Below are positions 63,300 through 64,000 of a stretch of 64,000 nucleotides of DNA, piece by piece. The DNA lies in NCBI RefSeq assembly GCF_006439015.1, contig NZ_RCZG01000001.1, positions 62,001 to 126,000 of the forward strand. Direction: 5' to 3'. The position numbers and the translations under genes are program-made. Position 1 is the stretch's first letter. Each line of letters opens with the position of its first letter. The DNA comes from Mycolicibacterium hodleri (GTDB taxonomy: Bacteria > Actinomycetota > Actinomycetes > Mycobacteriales > Mycobacteriaceae). Below the pieces are notes generated by a model. It was not told the DNA's origin and made no database searches. It saw only the letters and a list, made by a program, of their open reading frames with translations.

Positions 63300-64000
63300 T
63301 CAGGCCATGGTCAGGCCGCCGCTGACTGACAGCGTTTGGCCCGTGATGTATCCAGCGGATTCGGATGCGAAGAACGCCACGGCGCCGGCGATGTCGGCTG
63401 GTAGCGCCAGCCGCTTCATTGGCACCGATCGGGTCATTCCGCCGATGACCTTGTCGGCTTCTTGACCTGAGCTGTCCGCGAACTTGCGCAGCGCAGGGGT
63501 GTCGGTTGGGCCAGGGCAGACGGTGTTGACGGTGACCCCGTTGGTCGCGACTTCGCGGGCCAGCGTCTTGGTGAAGGCGATGATGCCTCCCTTGGCGCCG
63601 GAGTAGACCGCCTCCAGGGACGATCCGACGCGTCCGGCGTCGGATCCAATGTTGATCACGCGGCCATATCCGCGTTCGACCATTCCGGGCACCACGGTGT
63701 GGATCACGCGCAGTGCGCCCTTGAAGTTGATGTCGAGGATCTTGTCCCAGAAGTCTTCGGAGGTTTGAAGGAACGGCATGAAGTCGTCCCAACCGGCGTT
63801 GTTGACGACGATCTCGATATCGCCGAGCTCGGTTTCGACGGTCTTGACCGCTCCCTGAACCGACGCGGTGTCGGTGACGTCGACGCGTACGGCGATGGCC
63901 TCGCCGCCCGCGGCGGTGATGGCGCGAGCGGTGGCCTCGGCCGCCTCGACGTTGAGGTCGGCCACTGCGACTCGGAATCCGCCCGCGCCAAGGGCTTCCG
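63300..64000 (-). CDS. badH: BadH-like 2-hydroxycyclohexanecarboxyl-CoA dehydrogenase, 5' end outside window
   Basis: SDR open to the right window edge; only about the first 25 residues with the TGxxxGxG loop are missing. Visible are NNAGWDDFMPFLQT, GMVERGYGRVINIGSDAGR, the catalytic YSGAKGG, CPGPTDTPAL and the end GYITGQTLSVSGGLTMA. The NNAGWD, GSDAGRVGSS and SVSGGLTM segments match BadH of Rhodopseudomonas as recalled. It would oxidise 2-hydroxycyclohexanecarboxyl-CoA to the 2-keto ester, the substrate of the BadI-like enzyme at 26256. Confidence 0.8.
   Translation of the reverse strand, partial: EALGAGGFRVAVADLNVEAAEATARAITAAGGEAIAVRVDVTDTASVQGAVKTVETELGDIEIVVNNAGWDDFMPFLQTSEDFWDKILDINFKGALRVIHTVVPGMVERGYGRVINIGSDAGRVGSSLEAVYSGAKGGIIAFTKTLAREVATNGVTVNTVCPGPTDTPALRKFADSSGQEADKVIGGMTRSVPMKRLALPADIAGAVAFFASESAGYITGQTLSVSGGLTMA

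Noticed and set aside
63296..63320. GGTCAGGCCATGGTCAGGCC as a tandem operator
   Set aside because: Lies at the coding end of the BadH-like gene and lacks the GACCA arm; likely chance in coding sequence.
1..64000. tRNA, rRNA and CRISPR arrays
   Set aside because: No cloverleaf-like segments with CCA-type ends, no rRNA sequence and no regularly spaced repeats were noticed on reading; not confirmed by a covariance search.

Overview
The window looks like a chromosomal stretch of a fast-growing mycobacterium or close relative (Mycobacterium/Mycolicibacterium type). DNA is GC-rich with many GTG starts and long translationally coupled runs. Lineage markers include a mycofactocin-type SDR, a wax ester synthase/DGAT next to a HAD-PlsC fusion and PlsB, an F420/LLM oxidoreductase, secretory-lipase family genes and many acyl-CoA enzymes. 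It is mostly an accessory catabolic region for alicyclic and aromatic acids, with one block of gene decay caused by insertion sequences.

Layout. 1-3.2 kb: end of an acyl-CoA ligase, a cupin, a hotdog thioesterase and an SDR, all +. 3.2-11.8 kb: decay zone. It holds a frameshifted hydrolase remnant, an IS110 element, scraps of IS3 and a second IS110, and one secretory lipase gene (-) cut in three by an IS256 element (6651-8080, 8-bp target duplication) and an IS21 element (8410-11047, 5-bp duplication). Removing both elements restores the lipase frame at both junctions, leaving one 1-nt frameshift. 11.9-13.6 kb: membrane proteins, including a truncated oxidase subunit III. 13.9-18.8 kb (-): Rieske oxygenase, its reductase, aldehyde dehydrogenase, P450. 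19.1-22.6 kb (-): wax ester synthase, alpha/beta hydrolase, alcohol dehydrogenase. 22.8-26.2 kb (+): PlsC/PlsB pair.

26.2-38.8 kb: CoA-thioester catabolism. It contains a BadI-like ring-opening crotonase, MaoC hydratase, GntR regulator, CoA ligases, acyl-CoA dehydrogenase, enoyl-CoA hydratase, an MDR oxidoreductase, and two tandem GAF-LuxR regulators coupled to a frameshifted MenB-like crotonase. 38.9-40.5 kb: an oxidase subunit III/IV-like operon with a third membrane protein. 41-44.5 kb: lysophospholipase-like hydrolase, GpsA, phosphofructokinase.

44.6-52.9 kb (-): a nine-gene, mostly overlapping meta-cleavage operon. It encodes ring-hydroxylating dioxygenase alpha/beta, diol dehydrogenase, LigB-type extradiol dioxygenase, ACMSD-like amidohydrolase, ring-fission hydrolase, dienoate hydratase, aldolase and acylating acetaldehyde dehydrogenase, so it is predicted to carry an aromatic acid to pyruvate and acetyl-CoA. 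53.1-64 kb: a GntR regulator, a CoA ligase broken by an amber codon, acyl-CoA dehydrogenase, SDR, kinase-like and DUF7064-like proteins, three crotonases, an LLM oxidoreductase and a BadH-like dehydrogenase running off the end.

Candidates for every step of cyclohexanecarboxylate to pimeloyl-CoA (ligase, dehydrogenase, hydratase, BadH, BadI) are present. A recurring palindrome, TGGTCNGACCA, lies before genes in several of these blocks and is the likely operator of one or both GntR/FadR-type regulators. No tRNA, rRNA or CRISPR array was seen.
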